From the NCBI RefSeq assembly GCF_028023875.1, contig NZ_JAQIPB010000002.1, positions 682,001 to 746,000 on the forward strand: a stretch of 64,000 nucleotides of DNA, given 5' to 3'. Positions 1 to 8,379 of the stretch are shown here, in pieces. Numbering within the stretch: the first letter of the stretch is position 1; each line of letters opens with the position of its first letter. The notes below the pieces were generated by a model. The model saw only the letters and a program-made list of their open reading frames with translations, was not told the origin of the DNA and made no database searches. Source of the stretch: Xenophilus arseniciresistens. GTDB lineage: Bacteria > Pseudomonadota > Gammaproteobacteria > Burkholderiales > Burkholderiaceae_C. The position numbers and the translations under genes were made by a program.

Positions 1-1304
1 TCTGTGCCCTTCACCGCCTCCGCATAGATGCGGCGGGCCTGCGCGTAGGGGAAGTCCAGGGGCTTGATGTTCTTCTCCTTCGCGTAGTCCACCACTTCGG
101 AGGCGAAGTGATGCCCCACGCGGAAGGGCAGCTTGTACTTGCGCATCAGCACGTCGGCCAGCTCCTGCGAGGCGGTCCAGTCGCTGTTGAGTTCTTCCAG
201 CGCGCGCTCGGGGCTGACCACCAGGCCATTGAACACGCGCTCGAGGTTGCGCAGCGCGGTGATGCCCGCATCGACCATCGCGCGGTTGGGCTTGACCTCC
301 TTGGGGTCGCTCATGCCCGGCGTGATGTTGTGGGCCTGGATGGCCACGCCCATGGCCAGCGACAGGGCCGTGGACGCATCGCGCCGCGTGCTGTTGAGCA
401 GACCCGGGTTGCGCTTTTGCGGCATGGCGCTGGAGACATAGGTGTTCGCACCGCCTTCGGCCAGCAGCATCCAGGGGCGCGACTGCGCGTACTGGGTCAT
501 GATGTCTTCGACGAAATGGCCGGTGTGCAGCGCCAGGCTGCTGACCACCGCGCCCACTTCCACGGGGTGCTCCATCGACGATATCTGCGAGGCGTCATAG
601 GCGTTGTCGACCACGCCCGCAAAGCCCAGGTAGGCGGCCATGCGCTCGCGGTTGAGCGGCCAGCTGCTGCCGTTGAGCACGGTGGTGCCCATGGCCGAGC
701 GGTCGATGCGCGCATAGGCTTCGCGCAGGCGCTGCGCATCGCGCTCGAAGCCCGCCGCGTGGCCCAGCAGGTAGTGGCCCAGGCTGTTGGGCTGCGCGGC
801 CACGCCGTTGGTGTAGTTGGGCACGATGGTGGCCGCATGGCGCTCGGCCAGCTTCAGCAGCGTGCCGGTGCTGCGGTTGAGCTGCTCCGACAGGCGCAGC
901 AGGTCTTCGCGCAGCATGGCCGCGCGGTAGGTGGCGTGCATGTCCTGGCTGGAACGGCCCGCGTGCAGGAGCGTCACCTCCTGCCCGGCCGCCTCGATCA
1001 GCAGCGGCTCGAAGCTGATCACGGTGGAGGGCCGCTTGCCGCCGGGTTGCGCGCCCGCCTGCAGCACCTGCGTGATGCCGGCCGTGATGCGCGGGGTCAT
1101 GGCGCGGTCCAGCAGGCCTTCGTCGGTGTTGATGACGGCGGTGGCCTTGTTGATCTCGCCGAGCCAGAAGAACTCGTCGCGCGGTGCGGCAGCGGCAGCG
1201 CGGGGTGCGGCTGCGGCGGGCGCGGTCGCAGGGGCCTGGGTCTGTGCGAGCGCAGGCAGGGCGATCAGTGCGGCGGCGACCAGCGGGGCCAGTTGGAATC
1301 TCAT
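1..1304 (-). CDS. Secreted argininosuccinate-lyase-fold protein (partial, C-terminus beyond window)
   Basis: Member of the fumarase/aspartase/argininosuccinate lyase superfamily, whose enzymes eliminate fumarate or related groups from a substrate. The superfamily signature SSAMPQKRNP lies near residues 288-298. The frame stays open to the left edge, so about 434 residues are visible and the C-terminus is missing. The start chosen gives MRFQLAPLVAAALIALPALA, a convincing Sec signal peptide cut before Q21, followed by an Ala/Pro linker. A signal peptide is odd, because cytosolic ArgH has none. This is probably not the arginine-pathway enzyme; a periplasmic lyase acting on an imported carboxylate is an inference. 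Substrate unknown. Confidence 0.8.
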   Translation of the reverse strand, partial: MRFQLAPLVAAALIALPALAQTQAPATAPAAAAPRAAAAAPRDEFFWLGEINKATAVINTDEGLLDRAMTPRITAGITQVLQAGAQPGGKRPSTVISFEPLLIEAAGQEVTLLHAGRSSQDMHATYRAAMLREDLLRLSEQLNRSTGTLLKLAERHAATIVPNYTNGVAAQPNSLGHYLLGHAAGFERDAQRLREAYARIDRSAMGTTVLNGSSWPLNRERMAAYLGFAGVVDNAYDASQISSMEHPVEVGAVVSSLALHTGHFVEDIMTQYAQSRPWMLLAEGGANTYVSSAMPQKRNPGLLNSTRRDASTALSLAMGVAIQAHNITPGMSDPKEVKPNRAMVDAGITALRNLERVFNGLVVSPERALEELNSDWTASQELADVLMRKYKLPFRVGHHFASEVVDYAKEKNIKPLDFPYAQARRIYAEAVKGT

Positions 1305-1482
1305 GCGTCTTGTCTCCGGACTCTGGGGATCGGGCAACGATAGGGCGTGCCGCATCATTCGGTCAAATATGAATCTTCGGCCCCATCCATACGAAACACA
1401 TATGAAGACGCAACCGGGCTGCGAAGCGCACGCAGGGTTTTTGGCAGGCGCGCGCCACAGGGCTTCTGCACAATAGCCGGCC

Positions 1483-2028
1483 ATGCGAAACCTGCCCGCC
1501 CTGCCCGATTCGCCTGCCGCCGCCACCCACCGACGAAGCCTGCTCGCGCTGGGCATTGCCACGCTGCCGGCCCTGTGGCTGGCTGGCTGCGGCAGCGCAC
1601 CGCGGGCCACGGGCACTTCCGCGGGCAGGCGCCGCCCGGCGCCGGTGTCGGCCCTCTCGCCCGAGCAGGCGCATGACATCGCGATCCACGCACTGGGCCT
1701 GGTGGGCACGCCCTACCGCTACGGCGGCAACACGCCCGAAGGCGGCTTCGACTGCAGCGGGCTGATCGGCTATGTGTACGGCCACAGCGCGGGCATGGCG
1801 CCGCCGCGCACCGTGGCCGCACTCTCGGGCTTCGGCGCGGTCATCGAGGCCGAGGAGCTGCGCGGCGGCGATCTGGTGCTCTTCGGCGGCGGCCGGCCGC
1901 ACCATGCGGGCATCTACGTGGGCGAGCGCCGCTTCGTGCATGCGCCCTCCACGGGCGGCACGGTGCGGGTGGATCGGCTGGACGGCGTGTACTGGTCGCG
2001 CCAGACCTTGAGCGCGCGCCGGCTCTGA
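1483..2028 (+). CDS. NlpC/P60 family lipoprotein (cell-wall peptidase)
   Basis: Probable outer-membrane-anchored peptidoglycan endopeptidase. The N-terminus carries an RR pair, a hydrophobic stretch and the lipobox LAGC, with lipidation expected at C36. The NlpC/P60 domain runs from about residue 65 to the end: TPYRYGGNTPEGGFDCSG gives catalytic C91, HHAGIY gives H140/H141, and RFVHAPS gives H153, so the triad is complete. The 181-residue length is normal for single-domain NlpC lipoproteins. It stands alone between the lyase gene (minus) and the IclR gene (minus). Which peptide bond it cuts cannot be told from sequence. Confidence 0.9.
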   Translation: MRNLPALPDSPAAATHRRSLLALGIATLPALWLAGCGSAPRATGTSAGRRRPAPVSALSPEQAHDIAIHALGLVGTPYRYGGNTPEGGFDCSGLIGYVYGHSAGMAPPRTVAALSGFGAVIEAEELRGGDLVLFGGGRPHHAGIYVGERRFVHAPSTGGTVRVDRLDGVYWSRQTLSARRL

Positions 2029-2053
2029 ACGCCGACGGAAAAGAAAAAAGAAG

Positions 2054-2878
2054 CTACGCGCCCTGCGCCAGCGCAGGCACTTCGGCAATGCGCCGCGCCA
2101 CCTCGGCGCAGGCCTGCAGCAGCGGCTGCACATAGGCCTGCTGCGGGTTGTCCTTCTGCCTGAACACCAGCGTGCTCACGCTGATGGCGCCCAGCGGCCG
2201 GCCGTCGGAGCCGCACACGGCCGCGCCGAAGCAGTGGATGCCGCTTTCGTGTTCCTCGCGGTCGCAGGCCCAGCCCTGCGCGCGCACTTGCGCCAGCTCG
2301 GCCGCCAGCGCGGCGGGGTCGGTCAGCGTGTGCTCGGTCATGCGCGGCAGCGGCAGGTCGGCCAGCACGGCCGCGCGCTCGGCCTCGGGCAGCGCGGCCA
2401 GCCAGGCCTTGCCCACGGCCGTCACATGCAGCTGCACGTTGGTGCCGATGCGCGAGCTCATGCGCACGGCGGCGGGGCTTTCGAGCTTTTCGATGAAGGT
2501 CATGTGGCGGCCGTTGGGCACGGCCAGGTGCACGGTCTCGCCCGTCGCATCGCGCAGGCGGCGCAGCGCGTCCACCGCGGCCAGCCGCAGGTCTGAACGG
2601 CCCCAGCTTCGGCTGGCCAGCTGGATCAGCCGCGGCCCCATGCGCAGCAGGTGCGTGGCCGGGTCTTCCTCCAGCATGCGCTCGGCCACCAGCGCGGCCA
2701 CGATGCGGTGCACGGTGGGCCGCGGGTAGCCGGTGGCGCGCATCAGCGCCGCCACGTTGGGCGGCTCGGGCGCGTCGGCCACGATCTGCAGCACCCGCAT
2801 GAACTTGCCAAAGGCCTGCGTGCCAGCCACGGCCGGGGTGGAGGGATCGAGGGTGGAGTCGCGCGCCAGGTCGTTCAT
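2054..2878 (-). CDS. IclR family transcriptional regulator
   Basis: Predicted DNA-binding regulator of 274 residues. An N-terminal winged helix-turn-helix (about residues 28-80, with ATGYPRPTVHRIVAAL as the recognition region) is followed by the IclR effector-binding domain, with the typical HLAVPNGRHMTFIEKLES and AVGKAWLAALPE segments. It is the last gene of the minus-strand operon that starts with the cupin gene; its ATG is 14 bp after the upstream SDR stop. The two palindromes at 5883-5914, ahead of the operon, are the obvious candidate binding sites and would make it autoregulated. The effector is unknown, perhaps an aromatic or ketone substrate of the operon. Confidence 0.92.
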   Translation of the reverse strand: MNDLARDSTLDPSTPAVAGTQAFGKFMRVLQIVADAPEPPNVAALMRATGYPRPTVHRIVAALVAERMLEEDPATHLLRMGPRLIQLASRSWGRSDLRLAAVDALRRLRDATGETVHLAVPNGRHMTFIEKLESPAAVRMSSRIGTNVQLHVTAVGKAWLAALPEAERAAVLADLPLPRMTEHTLTDPAALAAELAQVRAQGWACDREEHESGIHCFGAAVCGSDGRPLGAISVSTLVFRQKDNPQQAYVQPLLQACAEVARRIAEVPALAQGA

Positions 2879-2892
2879 TGCGGCGCGGATTA

Positions 2893-3612
2893 TCAAGTCA
2901 CCATGTAGCCGCCATCGACCGGCAGGATCACGCCCGTCATGAAGGCGGCGGCCGGCGTGCACAGGAAGACCGCCGCGCGCGCCACGTCGTCGGGCGTGCC
3001 CCAGCGCGCCAGGGGCGTGCGCGCCAGGATCGGCCCGCTGCGCGCGGGGTCGTCCTGCAGCGCCTGCGTGAGCGGCGTGGCGATCCAGCCCGGCGCCACC
3101 GCATTGACGCGGATGCCGTCGGCCGCATAAGCGATGGCCAGCGACTTGGTCAGCTGCGCCACACCGCCCTTGCTGGCCGCATAGCCCGGCACCAGGCCGC
3201 CGCCGAAGAAGCTCAGCATCGAAGCGGTGTTGACGATGCAGCCGCGCCGCGCCTTGAGCCGCTCGCGTGTGGCGGTGCATACGCGCATGGTGCCCGTGAG
3301 GTTCACGTTCAGCACGCGCTGGAACACTTCCACATCGTGCTCGGCGCCGCGCAGGATGATGCCGGCGCAGTTGAAGACGATGTCCAGCTCGGGCATGTCG
3401 GCCAGCGCGGCCTCCACGCTGTCGGCCGAAGTCACGTCGCACTGGCGTGCTTCGATGTCGGCATTGAGCGTGCCATCGCCCGCGCCCAGGCCCAGCGCCG
3501 TGGTGTGCGCACCCAGCGCGGCCAGGTGGTTGGCGATGACGGCGCCGATGCCTTGCGTGGCACCGGCGACCAGGGCGCGCTTGCCCTTGAGCAGATCGGC
3601 TTGGTAGGTCAT
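2893..3612 (-). CDS. SDR family oxidoreductase
   Basis: Classical short-chain dehydrogenase/reductase of 239 residues. It has the cofactor motif GATQGIG (17-23), NCAG (81-84), catalytic S131, and Y144-x3-K148 in GYAASKGG. The C-terminus ends with the conserved substrate-loop and GGYMVT region. The ATG shares one base with the TGA of the upstream Bug gene (TGATG), implying translational coupling. As one of two SDRs in this operon it probably oxidises or reduces a hydroxyl/keto intermediate of the compound bound by the Bug protein. The substrate cannot be assigned. Confidence 0.92.
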   Translation of the reverse strand: MTYQADLLKGKRALVAGATQGIGAVIANHLAALGAHTTALGLGAGDGTLNADIEARQCDVTSADSVEAALADMPELDIVFNCAGIILRGAEHDVEVFQRVLNVNLTGTMRVCTATRERLKARRGCIVNTASMLSFFGGGLVPGYAASKGGVAQLTKSLAIAYAADGIRVNAVAPGWIATPLTQALQDDPARSGPILARTPLARWGTPDDVARAAVFLCTPAAAFMTGVILPVDGGYMVT

Positions 3613-4583
3613 CAGGAAGCCTTGATCCCCAGCTTGGTGATGAGCGCCTTGAAGTACTCGTTGTCTTTCATGATTCGGGCCTTGAAGGCGGCGTCGTCGG
3701 CATAGACAAAACCCAGGTTCTGCTTGTCCAGCGTTTCGCGGAAGCTGGGCTCGCTCGAAGCCTTGAAGGCCAGGTCCTTGAGGTAGGCCACCACCTGCGG
3801 CGGCGTGTTCTTGGGCGCCGCAATGCCGCGCCAGGTGCCGATCACGAGGTCGATGCCGCGCTCCTTGAGCGTGGGCACTTTCTCGAAACCCTTGACGCGC
3901 TGCTCGGCCATCACGGCCAGGGTCTTGAGCTTGCCGGCCTGCACGAAGGTGGTGACTTCGGCGGGGCTCACGGCCACGGCGTCGATGTGGCCGCCCAGCA
4001 GCGCCTGCACGCCGGGGCCCGCGCCCTGGAAGGGCACGTGGTTGAACTTCACGCCGGTCTTGTCTTCCAGTGCCGAGGCCGCCAGGTGCCAGATCGAGCC
4101 CGGGCCCGCATTGCCCACGCCGATCTTGCCGGGCTCTTTCTTCGCGGCGGCCAGGAACTCTTCGACCGTGTTGAAGGGCGAATCGCTGCGCACCGTGATG
4201 GCCGCCTGGTCGGCATTGAGCTGCGCGATGGGCTGCAGGTCGGCCGCCTGGATCTTGCCGATGCCCATGTGGGCCAGGGTGGCCAGCTCCACCGTGACGA
4301 TGGCCAGGCGGTAGCCGTCGGGCTTGGCGTTCATCACGTCCTGCCAGCCGATGGAGCCGCTGGCGCCGGGCTTGTTGACGATGACCACGCTTTGGGTGGT
4401 GTGCTTGCGCGTGGCGTCGGCAAAGGAGCGCGCCAGCGCATCGGTGCCGCCGCCGGGCTGGAAGGGCACGACCAGCTCAATCGGTTTGTTGGGGAAATCG
4501 GCCTGCGCGTGCGCATGGCCGGCCAGCAGGGCCGCGCCGGTCAGGGCGGCGAACTGGCGCCGGTTCAGGGGGGTGTTGTTCAT
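3612..4583 (-). CDS. Bug family (TctC-like) tripartite tricarboxylate transporter substrate-binding protein
   Basis: Periplasmic binding protein of the Bug family, 323 residues. It has a twin-arginine-like leader (NRRQFAAL at 7-14) and a hydrophobic signal ending AHAQA. The Bug hallmark PNKPIELVVPFQPGGGTD follows, then a GASGSIG motif and a hydrophobic C-lobe. No TctA/TctB membrane subunits are nearby, as is usual for Bug genes in Burkholderiales. Its position between two SDR genes suggests its ligand is the substrate of this operon. It is 37 bp downstream of the first SDR, preceded by a GGAGA ribosome site. Confidence 0.93.
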   Translation of the reverse strand: MNNTPLNRRQFAALTGAALLAGHAHAQADFPNKPIELVVPFQPGGGTDALARSFADATRKHTTQSVVIVNKPGASGSIGWQDVMNAKPDGYRLAIVTVELATLAHMGIGKIQAADLQPIAQLNADQAAITVRSDSPFNTVEEFLAAAKKEPGKIGVGNAGPGSIWHLAASALEDKTGVKFNHVPFQGAGPGVQALLGGHIDAVAVSPAEVTTFVQAGKLKTLAVMAEQRVKGFEKVPTLKERGIDLVIGTWRGIAAPKNTPPQVVAYLKDLAFKASSEPSFRETLDKQNLGFVYADDAAFKARIMKDNEYFKALITKLGIKAS

Positions 4584-4620
4584 CGAGATGTCTCCTTCTG
4601 GGGTGTGATGCGGGGAAAAC

Positions 4621-5346
4621 TCAATAGGTGGCGCGTCCGCCCGAAAGGTCGAACACGGCGCCGGTGTTGAAGCTGCACGAATCCGAGGCCAGCCAGGCCA
4701 CCATCTGCGCCACCTCCTCGGGCTCGCCCAGGCGCTGCATGGGGCTCTTGGCCACCATGGTCTGCACATGTTCGGGCGCCATCTGCGCCAGGATGGGCGT
4801 GCGCACCGCGGCCGGCGCAATGGCGTTCACGAGGATGCCCGTGCTCGCCAGTTCCTTGCCCAGCGACTTGGTCAGCGCCAGCACGCCGGCCTTGGCCGCG
4901 CTGTAGGCCGAGGCGTTGGGCGTGCCCTCCTTGCCGGCCAGGGAGGCCAGCAGCACGATGCGCCCGCGCCCGGCCTGGCGCATCAGCGGCACCACGGCAT
5001 GGCAGACGTTGAAGCTGCCGCCCAGATTGACCTGCACCACGCGGTGCCAGAGCGCGGGATCGAACTGGTCCAGCGCCATGGTGGGGCCGGTGCAGCCTGC
5101 GCTGTGCACCAGCACGTCGATGCGGCCGAAGCGCGCGGCCGTCTGCTGCGCGGCGCGGGCCACGCTCTCAGGCACGGCCACGTCCACCTGGATGGCGTTG
5201 TCATCGGCGCTGGCCGCCAGGTCCCAGACCACGACGGTGGCGCCGCAGGCAGCCAGCAGACGGGCCGCCTCGGCGCCGATGCCGCTGGCGCCGCCGGTCA
5301 CCACGGCCACGCGGCCGCTGAAGTCGTAGCGCGCGGCGCTGCTCAT
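4621..5346 (-). CDS. SDR family oxidoreductase
   Basis: Classical SDR of 241 residues with TGGASGIG (17-24), HSAG (81-84), S135, and Y148-x3-K152 in SAYSAAKAG. The KSLGKELASTGILVNAIAPAAVRTP block is FabG-like. Its ATG overlaps the stop of the upstream cupin gene by four bases (ATGA), so the two are almost certainly co-translated. With the second SDR and the Bug protein it forms the enzymatic core of a small catabolic operon. Substrate not predictable. Confidence 0.92.
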   Translation of the reverse strand: MSSAARYDFSGRVAVVTGGASGIGAEAARLLAACGATVVVWDLAASADDNAIQVDVAVPESVARAAQQTAARFGRIDVLVHSAGCTGPTMALDQFDPALWHRVVQVNLGGSFNVCHAVVPLMRQAGRGRIVLLASLAGKEGTPNASAYSAAKAGVLALTKSLGKELASTGILVNAIAPAAVRTPILAQMAPEHVQTMVAKSPMQRLGEPEEVAQMVAWLASDSCSFNTGAVFDLSGGRATY

Positions 5347-5870
5347 CGGATGAACTGCTTGACGTAGTCGCTGCCCAGGCCCACTTCCTCGAAGTGCTTG
5401 CGGCACATGTCGATCTTGGTGAACACGTCCTCGTAGCCCATGCCCTTGCCGTAGGGGTCGGTGTAGTACATGACGCCGTTGACCTGGAAGTACGTGATCA
5501 TTTCCTGCACGTCCTCGGGCACGTAGAGGGTGTGCGTCTCGCCCGGCGGTTCGAAGACGTAGCCGCCCTCCTCGGCCCACCAGTCGTGCTCCAGGTACTT
5601 CCAGCGGCCCTTGAGCACGAAGCCGTGCACGGCCTGCGGATGGCGGTGGCGGCTGAGCACCCCCGACTTGCGCACGCGCAGCAGGTTCATCCAGTAGCCC
5701 TGGCTGGCATTGAGGCACAGCGGCCGGAACCACACGTTCTCGGCCTGCGGCACCCACAGGCGTTCATCGGTCGGGATGGCATTGGGGATGACGATCTCGG
5801 GCAGCGCCTCGGGCGGGTTCGGGTACTGGTAGGGCGTCAACGGCTCGGGATCGGTTCTGTCGGTGGGCAT
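5343..5870 (-). CDS. Cupin protein, 2,4'-dihydroxyacetophenone dioxygenase family
   Basis: Cupin-fold protein resembling bacterial 2,4'-dihydroxyacetophenone dioxygenase (DAD), an Fe enzyme that cleaves the C-C bond of the ketone side chain to give 4-hydroxybenzoate and formate. Likely metal ligands are H75 and H77 in RHRHPQAVHG and H113 in PPGETHTL, with E94 nearby. I use the ATG at 5870 (175 residues), close to the length I recall for DAD (about 177). The longer frame from 5906 would make the tandem operator repeat encode MDNHPQYGH, which looks artefactual. Close homologues acting on other keto acids or aromatic ketones exist, so the precise substrate is open. Confidence 0.8.
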   Translation of the reverse strand: MPTDRTDPEPLTPYQYPNPPEALPEIVIPNAIPTDERLWVPQAENVWFRPLCLNASQGYWMNLLRVRKSGVLSRHRHPQAVHGFVLKGRWKYLEHDWWAEEGGYVFEPPGETHTLYVPEDVQEMITYFQVNGVMYYTDPYGKGMGYEDVFTKIDMCRKHFEEVGLGSDYVKQFIR

Positions 5871-5880
5871 CGTCGGGCTA

Positions 5881-5914
5881 TGTCCATATTGTGGATGATT
5901 GTCCATATTGTAGA
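5881..5914. promoter_or_regulatory. Tandem operator-like palindromes ahead of the cupin-SDR operon
   Basis: TGTCCATATTGT occurs twice, at 5881-5892 and 5900-5911, spaced 19 bp start to start (about two helical turns). Each copy sits in a near-palindrome: TCCATATTGTGGA at 5883-5895, and TCCATATTGTAGA at 5902-5914 with one mismatch. They lie directly upstream of the first gene of an operon that ends with an IclR regulator, which makes them candidate IclR sites. Assignment is by position and symmetry only. Confidence 0.6.
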
Positions 5915-5920
5915 AAGATC

Positions 5921-5958
5921 AAAAAAAGGCCCGCCCCCAGGGAAACCCGGGGGCGGGC
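5921..5958 (-). terminator. Rho-independent terminator of the 2OG oxygenase gene
   Basis: GCCCGCCCCC (5929-5938) pairs perfectly with GGGGGCGGGC (5949-5958). On the minus strand the hairpin is followed by CTTTTTTT. It sits 15 bp after the stop codon of the minus-strand oxygenase gene and separates it from the cupin operon. Confidence 0.9.
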
Positions 5959-5972
5959 TCGGCTTCGGGTGC

Positions 5973-6998
5973 TCAGTACTTCTTGCCGAAGTTCGCGGCC
6001 ACGCGCTGGCGCAGGTACTCGCCCGCGGTGATCGGCGGGTACTTGCCGGCAGGCGACTCGATCACGGCGTCGGTGTTGGCCTGGCAGAAGAAGGCCAGGC
6101 TGTAGCGCGGGCCCATGTACTCGCCGGGCACGGGGTTCTTCACGCGATGGAAGTTGCTCGGCAGGCGGTCATCGCTCCAGCGCATCAGCATGTCGCCGAT
6201 GTTGCAGGTGATGGCGGTCTCGTCGGGCGGGATGGAAGTCCAGGCCTGGGCCTCCATCTCCTTGCCCGGGCAGACCTGCAGCCCCCCCTGGCCCGGGCGC
6301 TGGTACAGCAGGGTCAGGCAGTCGAAGTCGGTGTGCGCGCCGGCTCGCCACAGCGCCAGGCTGCCCTGCTCCTCGGGCGGAATCGCGTAGTAGTGCAGCA
6401 GGCGCAGCGTGCTCTGGTAGGTCTCGCTGGAAGGCGCGTGCGCGCGCGTGAAGAACTCGTCGTCAAAGCCCAGCTTCAGCGCGAAGCACGAGAGCACGCG
6501 CATGCCCACGGCCCAGCTTTGCGCTTCGAAGGCCAGCATGGTCTTCTTGAATCCGGGCAGTTCCTCTTCGCTCGGGTACAGGCCGGCCATGCGCGGGCGC
6601 GTGATCTGGTAGCTCTCCTTCTGGTCGGGCGTGCCGGTGGAAGGGCGGACCTGGGCGCGGCTTTCCCAGCCGGCGTTGGCCTTGAGCGGGTACTGGGCCT
6701 TCACGGCATCGGGCAGCGCGAAGAAGCGCTCGGTCATCGCGAAGGCTTCGTGCACGGCGCCCAGTTCGATGCCGTGGTTGACCAGCTGGAAGAAGCCGAT
6801 GTCCACGGCCGCGTCCCAGAGCTGGTCGGCGATTTCGGCGCGGCGGTTCTCGAAGTCCGACAGGTCGATGCGGCGGATCTCGCGCGTGCCGGTTTCGGTG
6901 CCCAGCGCGCCCATGCGCGCTTCCTTGCGCAGCTCGACGAGTTCGGCTTCGCCAACGGCAGCGGCGGAAGGGGTGGAAACAGTGGAAGAGGAAGTCAT
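5973..6998 (-). CDS. 2-oxoglutarate/Fe(II)-dependent oxygenase, isopenicillin-N-synthase family
   Basis: Cytosolic non-haem iron oxygenase of 341 residues. The N-terminal DIOX_N region contains the family hallmark GFFQLVNHGIE. The jelly roll carries the facial triad H222-x-D224 (AHTDFD) and H284 (NFHRVKNP), and R298 in RYSLAFF would bind 2-oxoglutarate. I chose the ATG at 6998 because the longer frame upstream is low-complexity and reads through the divergent promoter region. It is monocistronic, ended by the terminator at 5921-5958, and divergent from the NMT1-like gene. A second family member lies at 8380-9360. Substrate unknown. Confidence 0.9.
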   Translation of the reverse strand: MTSSSTVSTPSAAAVGEAELVELRKEARMGALGTETGTREIRRIDLSDFENRRAEIADQLWDAAVDIGFFQLVNHGIELGAVHEAFAMTERFFALPDAVKAQYPLKANAGWESRAQVRPSTGTPDQKESYQITRPRMAGLYPSEEELPGFKKTMLAFEAQSWAVGMRVLSCFALKLGFDDEFFTRAHAPSSETYQSTLRLLHYYAIPPEEQGSLALWRAGAHTDFDCLTLLYQRPGQGGLQVCPGKEMEAQAWTSIPPDETAITCNIGDMLMRWSDDRLPSNFHRVKNPVPGEYMGPRYSLAFFCQANTDAVIESPAGKYPPITAGEYLRQRVAANFGKKY

Positions 6999-7337
6999 GA
7001 CGGTGCGTCGCTCCAGGGTGGGTGTGGATGGGGCGATGCCGCTGCGCCGCGTTCCGAGGTCGGGCCCTCGGTGGCGTGGCTGACGGCACCGAAGAGCAAT
7101 TCCCTCCTGGCCGCTTCTTTTGCTCACGGCCGCCGGTGGACGCTTCTACTCTCGACAGCTGCGCATGCAAGTTCCGCACCCATGTGGATCGGCGTGCAGG
7201 CGGCTCCTGCGCACTGCACGGGTGCGCATGCACCCGAACCGACCGTGGCCACATGCTTTTGCAGGCAGCGGCGCCCCGGCGCGCATGGCACGGAAGGTGC
7301 ACACGTCCAAAGTTAGACGACGGAGAACCTTCATACC
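6999..7337. promoter_or_regulatory. Divergent intergenic region between the oxygenase and NMT1-like genes
   Basis: A 339-bp gap between two divergent starts, so it must hold both promoters. I see a small inverted repeat GGGTGC-GCAT-GCACCC at 7220-7235 but no convincing -35/-10 pair or regulator gene next to it. Reading frames crossing it have no protein-like composition. Confidence 0.5.
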
Positions 7338-8366
7338 ATGCAACGACGCTCCCTTCTTCGCGCCGGCACCGCTGCCGGCCTGCTGGCCGCCACGCCTTTC
7401 GTCCGCGCGCAGGGCGCGCTGCAGAAGTTCAGGTTCAACCTGGGCTGGAAGGTGGAGGCCACGGCCGCCGGCTTCTTGCTGGCGCAGCAGCGCGGCTACT
7501 ACAAGGACGCCGGGCTCGACGTGGCCATCGACACCGGCAACGGCTCGGCCGCAGCCATCAGCCTGGTGGGCAGCGGCGCCTACGACGCGGCCTCGGCCGA
7601 CCTGGCCACCATGGTGGAGTTCAACGTCAACAACCCCGAGGCCGGCCTCCAGGCCGTGGCCATCCAGTACGACCTGAACCCCAACGCCATCCTGGTGCGC
7701 AAGGACGGCCCCATCACCCGCCCCGCCGACCTGGCCGGCCGCACGCTGCTGGGCCAGCCCTTCAACGCCTCGCGCAAGCTCTTCCCCGCCTTTGCCAAGG
7801 CCCAGGGCTTCGACGCCTCGGGCGTGAAGTGGGAGAACGTGACGCCGGACATCGGCGACACGCGCTTCGTCAAGGGCGATTTCGACGGCGCCGGCTATTT
7901 CTACTTCACGGGCCTGCTCAACCTCAAGGCCCGCGGCATGGCGCTCGAGCAGATCCGCACCTTCCGCTTCTCGGACTACGGCCTCAAGTCCTATGGCAAC
8001 GGCCTGGTCGCCAACGCGAAGAGCATGGCGCAGGCCGACGCCATGCGCGCCTTCGTCAAGGCCAGCACGCGCGGCTGGGTGGAGGCCATGGCCGATCCGC
8101 GCGCCGGCGCCGCGGCCGTGAAGGCGCGCGAGCCGCTGGCGCAGGAAGCCATCGAACTCGAACGCCTGCAGTTGATCGTGGAGGGCAGCATGAAGACGGC
8201 CGGCACGCGCGCGCACGGCTGGGGCGCGGCCACGCCCGAGCGCCTGCAGGCCACGATCGATGAGACCGTCGGCGCCTTCAATCTCAAAAGCAGCCTCGCG
8301 GTGGCGCAGATCTGGACCGATCGCTTCCTGCCCGCGCCCGCAGAACGTGCGCTGAAGACGGCCTGA
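7338..8366 (+). CDS. ABC transporter substrate-binding protein, NMT1/THI5-like
   Basis: Periplasmic binding protein of 342 residues in the NMT1/SsuA-like class, which bind pyrimidines, sulfonates, nitrate, taurine or aromatic acids. It has an RR-containing leader (MQRRSLLRAG) and a signal ending VRAQG. Family features follow: LGWKVEATAAGFLLAQQRGYY, then KDAGLDV and a DLAGRTL segment. No ABC permease or ATPase gene accompanies it here. The 2OG oxygenase gene follows 13 bp downstream, so the bound ligand may be the oxygenase substrate or its precursor (inference). Confidence 0.88.
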   Translation: MQRRSLLRAGTAAGLLAATPFVRAQGALQKFRFNLGWKVEATAAGFLLAQQRGYYKDAGLDVAIDTGNGSAAAISLVGSGAYDAASADLATMVEFNVNNPEAGLQAVAIQYDLNPNAILVRKDGPITRPADLAGRTLLGQPFNASRKLFPAFAKAQGFDASGVKWENVTPDIGDTRFVKGDFDGAGYFYFTGLLNLKARGMALEQIRTFRFSDYGLKSYGNGLVANAKSMAQADAMRAFVKASTRGWVEAMADPRAGAAAVKAREPLAQEAIELERLQLIVEGSMKTAGTRAHGWGAATPERLQATIDETVGAFNLKSSLAVAQIWTDRFLPAPAERALKTA

Positions 8367-8379
8367 GGCGGTGTAGCCG

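Noticed and set aside
7220-7235. Inverted repeat GGGTGC-GCAT-GCACCC in the divergent gap
   Set aside because: Short and GC-rich; expected by chance in this base composition and not aligned with a promoter I can identify.
5394-7316. 640-residue plus-strand open frame across the cupin and oxygenase genes
   Set aside because: It would cross the terminator at 5921-5958 and the divergent promoter region, with shadow-frame composition throughout.
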